In this document: positions 62,267 to 64,000 of the stretch, piece after piece
Layout: each line of letters opens with the position of its first letter
How positions within the stretch are numbered: the first letter of the stretch is position 1
Source of the DNA: an uncultured Acidobacteriia bacterium
GTDB taxonomy: Bacteria; Acidobacteriota; Terriglobia; Bryobacterales; Bryobacteraceae
NCBI GenBank assembly: GCA_903923395.1
Contig: CAIXXM010000166.1
Coordinates: 1-64,000, forward strand
DNA: 64,000 nt
Direction of reading: 5' to 3'
Program-made: the position numbers and the translations under genes
Notes under the pieces: model-generated
What the model was told of the DNA's origin: nothing
What the model saw: only the letters and a program-made list of their open reading frames with translations
Database searches by the model: none

Positions 62267-64000
62267 ATGCTCGGAAAATTTCTTGCTTTGACTTGTCTGG
62301 CGGGAGCCGCGCTCCACGCCGCAGAACCCAGCCTCACGCGCATGCTGCGGATGCCCACGGTTTCCGCCACACAGATCGCTTTCGTTTACGCGGGCAATAT
62401 CTGGACGGTGGAACGTACAGGCGGCGCTGCCCGGCGCATCACCTCCTTCGCCGCGGCTGCATCGAACCCGCACTTCTCGCCGGATGGCAAGCTGATCGCC
62501 TTCACCGGGGATTACGCAGGGAACGCGGATGTGTATGTCGTCCCGGCCGAAGGTGGCGAACCCAAGCGTTTGACCTGGCATCCCGGCGCGGATACGGCGC
62601 AGGGCTGGACTCCCGATGGCAAGCGCGTCCTTTTCACCTCTGCCCGGGCAACATCTGCCCCCAGCGCAGCCCCGAAGTTCTGGACCGTCCCGGTGGAGGG
62701 CGGCGTGGAAGAGCCCATGTCCATTCCGCGCGGCTACCAGGGCAAGATTTCCCCCAACGGCAGCCACATCGCCTACCGCATGAACAACAGCTGGGACGAA
62801 GAACGCCGCAATTACCGGGGCGGCCAGAACCGGCCCATCTGGATTGTGGACCTCAAGACCTTTGACCTCGTTTCCCCGCCCTGGAAAGATTCCAAAGACA
62901 TGGACCCGGCCTGGGTCGGCGACACCGTGTACTTCATCTCAGACCGCGATGGCGTGGCGAATGTCTGGTCCTTTGACACCAAGGCGAAGAAGCTGACACA
63001 GGTGACCAAGTTCACTGATTTTGACGTGAAGTCGCTCGACTCTGCCGCAGGCGCGGTGGTCTTTGAACAGGCCGGTTACATACATGAGCTGGATGCGAAA
63101 ACCGGCAAGGAACATGTAGTCAAGATTTCCGCCAAGGGCGATTTCCCGTGGATGATGCCCCGCTGGGAAGATGTTACCTCCCGTATCTCCAGCTTGGTGC
63201 TTTCCCCTACAGGCAAACGCGTCGCCGTGGAAGCCCGCGGCGAAATCTTCACCATCCCCGCGGAAAAGGGCGATGTACGCAACCTCACCAACTCCAGCGG
63301 CTCTGCCGAGCGCGACCCGGCTTGGTCGCCCGATGGCAAGTATCTCTCTTACTTCAGCGACAAGAGCGGCGAATACAAAGTTGTGATTGAAGCGCAGGAT
63401 GGCCTGACAGCGCCGCGCGAAATTGCACTGCCGAAACCGACGCATTACTACACGCCCAGCTGGTCACCGGATTCCAAGAAGCTGCTCTATACGGATACGA
63501 ACTTGAATGTCTGGGTCCTGGATATCGCCAGCGGACAGGCGAAGGTTCTCGGCAATGATCCCTGGATGGTACCCACGCGGACCGTCAATCCTGTATGGAG
63601 TCCGGATTCGAAGTATGTAGCGTACGCAAGTCATCTGAAGTCGCTCTATCATGCGATCTTCGTGGCGAATGTAGAGACCGGAGAGTCCAAGCAAGTGACT
63701 GATGGTCTCGCGGATGCCGTCTGGCCTGCCTGGGATGCGAGTGGCAAGTATCTTTGGTTCCTTGCCTCCACTGATTTTGGCTTGAAATCGCAGTGGCTGG
63801 ATATGACTTCGTATGACCACGAGGAAACGTTCGGGTTGTATCTTGCCGTGCTGAAGAAAGGTGAGCCAAGTCCGCTGCTGCCGGAAAGCGATGAAGATAC
63901 GGGCGTGGGTACAGCAGCTCCGGCGGAGGGTGGTCCGCGCGCGGGCCGTGGCGCTACTGCCGCCGCTGCAGCGCCAGTAAGTGTGCAGATTGATTTCGAT
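62267..64000 (+). CDS. Tricorn-like S41 protease, N-terminal part (runs off window)
   Basis: The first 578 codons of a large exported protein. A signal peptide (about 1-18) is followed by TolB/PD40-type beta-propeller units, with repeated cores like FSPDGKLIAFTGD, WTPDGKRVLFTSA, WSPDGKYLSYFSD and WSPDSKKLLYT. The tail of the visible part is a Pro/Ala/Gly-rich linker (GGPRAGRGATAAAA). Tricorn homologues place an S41 (PDZ and serine hydrolase) domain after two propellers; that part would lie beyond the window. Start ATG, with an AAGGA site 10 bases upstream. Confidence 0.85.
   Translation, partial: MLGKFLALTCLAGAALHAAEPSLTRMLRMPTVSATQIAFVYAGNIWTVERTGGAARRITSFAAAASNPHFSPDGKLIAFTGDYAGNADVYVVPAEGGEPKRLTWHPGADTAQGWTPDGKRVLFTSARATSAPSAAPKFWTVPVEGGVEEPMSIPRGYQGKISPNGSHIAYRMNNSWDEERRNYRGGQNRPIWIVDLKTFDLVSPPWKDSKDMDPAWVGDTVYFISDRDGVANVWSFDTKAKKLTQVTKFTDFDVKSLDSAAGAVVFEQAGYIHELDAKTGKEHVVKISAKGDFPWMMPRWEDVTSRISSLVLSPTGKRVAVEARGEIFTIPAEKGDVRNLTNSSGSAERDPAWSPDGKYLSYFSDKSGEYKVVIEAQDGLTAPREIALPKPTHYYTPSWSPDSKKLLYTDTNLNVWVLDIASGQAKVLGNDPWMVPTRTVNPVWSPDSKYVAYASHLKSLYHAIFVANVETGESKQVTDGLADAVWPAWDASGKYLWFLASTDFGLKSQWLDMTSYDHEETFGLYLAVLKKGEPSPLLPESDEDTGVGTAAPAEGGPRAGRGATAAAAAPVSVQIDFD

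Noticed and set aside
1-64000. tRNA, rRNA, insertion sequence or prophage genes
   Set aside because: No tRNA-like cloverleaf, rRNA segment, transposase, integrase or phage structural gene was seen in the intergenic regions or among the proteins.

Overview
The window looks like chromosomal DNA of an acidobacterium of the Solibacter/Bryobacter type (Bryobacterales). The pointers are three Oar-like TonB-dependent receptors with an N-terminal carboxypeptidase-regulatory-like domain, two secreted repeat proteins that end in the same ~235-residue C-terminal domain known mainly from Solibacter (TIGR03437 type), HAF-repeat/PEP-CTERM proteins, a DUF6807 protein, high G+C, and frequent GTG/TTG starts with 1- or 4-base gene overlaps. 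This placement is inferred from protein families; no rRNA or tRNA gene was found.

Layout. 1-6751 (minus): a small secreted protein, a 12-unit NHL-repeat protein and a TonB receptor. 6913-12787 (plus): acetamidase/formamidase-like, DinB-like and DUF6807 proteins, then a second TonB receptor with its own promoter. 12981-16694 (minus): a long, more A+T-rich BACON-like repeat protein. 17089-22811 (plus): a tightly packed run of xseB, ispA, tlyA, nadK, a dicarboxylate/amino-acid symporter, two small membrane proteins and a GT87-like glycosyltransferase, meeting a convergent GT39-like gene. 24087-28601: a membrane protein on the minus strand, then a degenerate receiver protein, a tandem Usp protein, folD, coaE and an HtrA-type protease on the plus strand. 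28707-31583: an orphan Flp pilin, and a Spy/CpxP-like protein divergent from a sensor histidine kinase. 31665-35279 (minus): the third TonB receptor. 35541-37002: a hipB/hipS/hipT-like toxin-antitoxin locus. 37028-42117: nitroreductase, ribonuclease J, old-yellow-enzyme and MFS genes. 42162-49764 (minus): an MdtABC-like efflux operon. 49897-51858 (plus): methyltransferase, YraN and GalT-like genes. 51965-60919 (minus): a LarA-like protein, an unknown protein, M28 peptidase, DsbA-like protein, altronate dehydratase, HIT-like protein, IscX, and two tandem HAF-repeat PEP-CTERM genes, one of them frameshifted. 61037-64000 (plus): an M19 dipeptidase and the start of a Tricorn-like protease.

Most of the window is housekeeping and envelope biology. 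The most unusual locus is the HipBST-like operon at 35484-37002. There a kinase that would read as one HipA chain is divided by a single in-frame TGA, and two identical 15-bp repeats exactly 40 bp apart lie over the putative promoter. Other points of interest are the alternating BACON-like units with paired cysteines, a frameshifted HAF gene whose true stop overlaps the iscX start, a Spy-like gene divergent from a kinase with a Pro/Arg-rich sensor region, and a pseudo-receiver next to a Usp gene.
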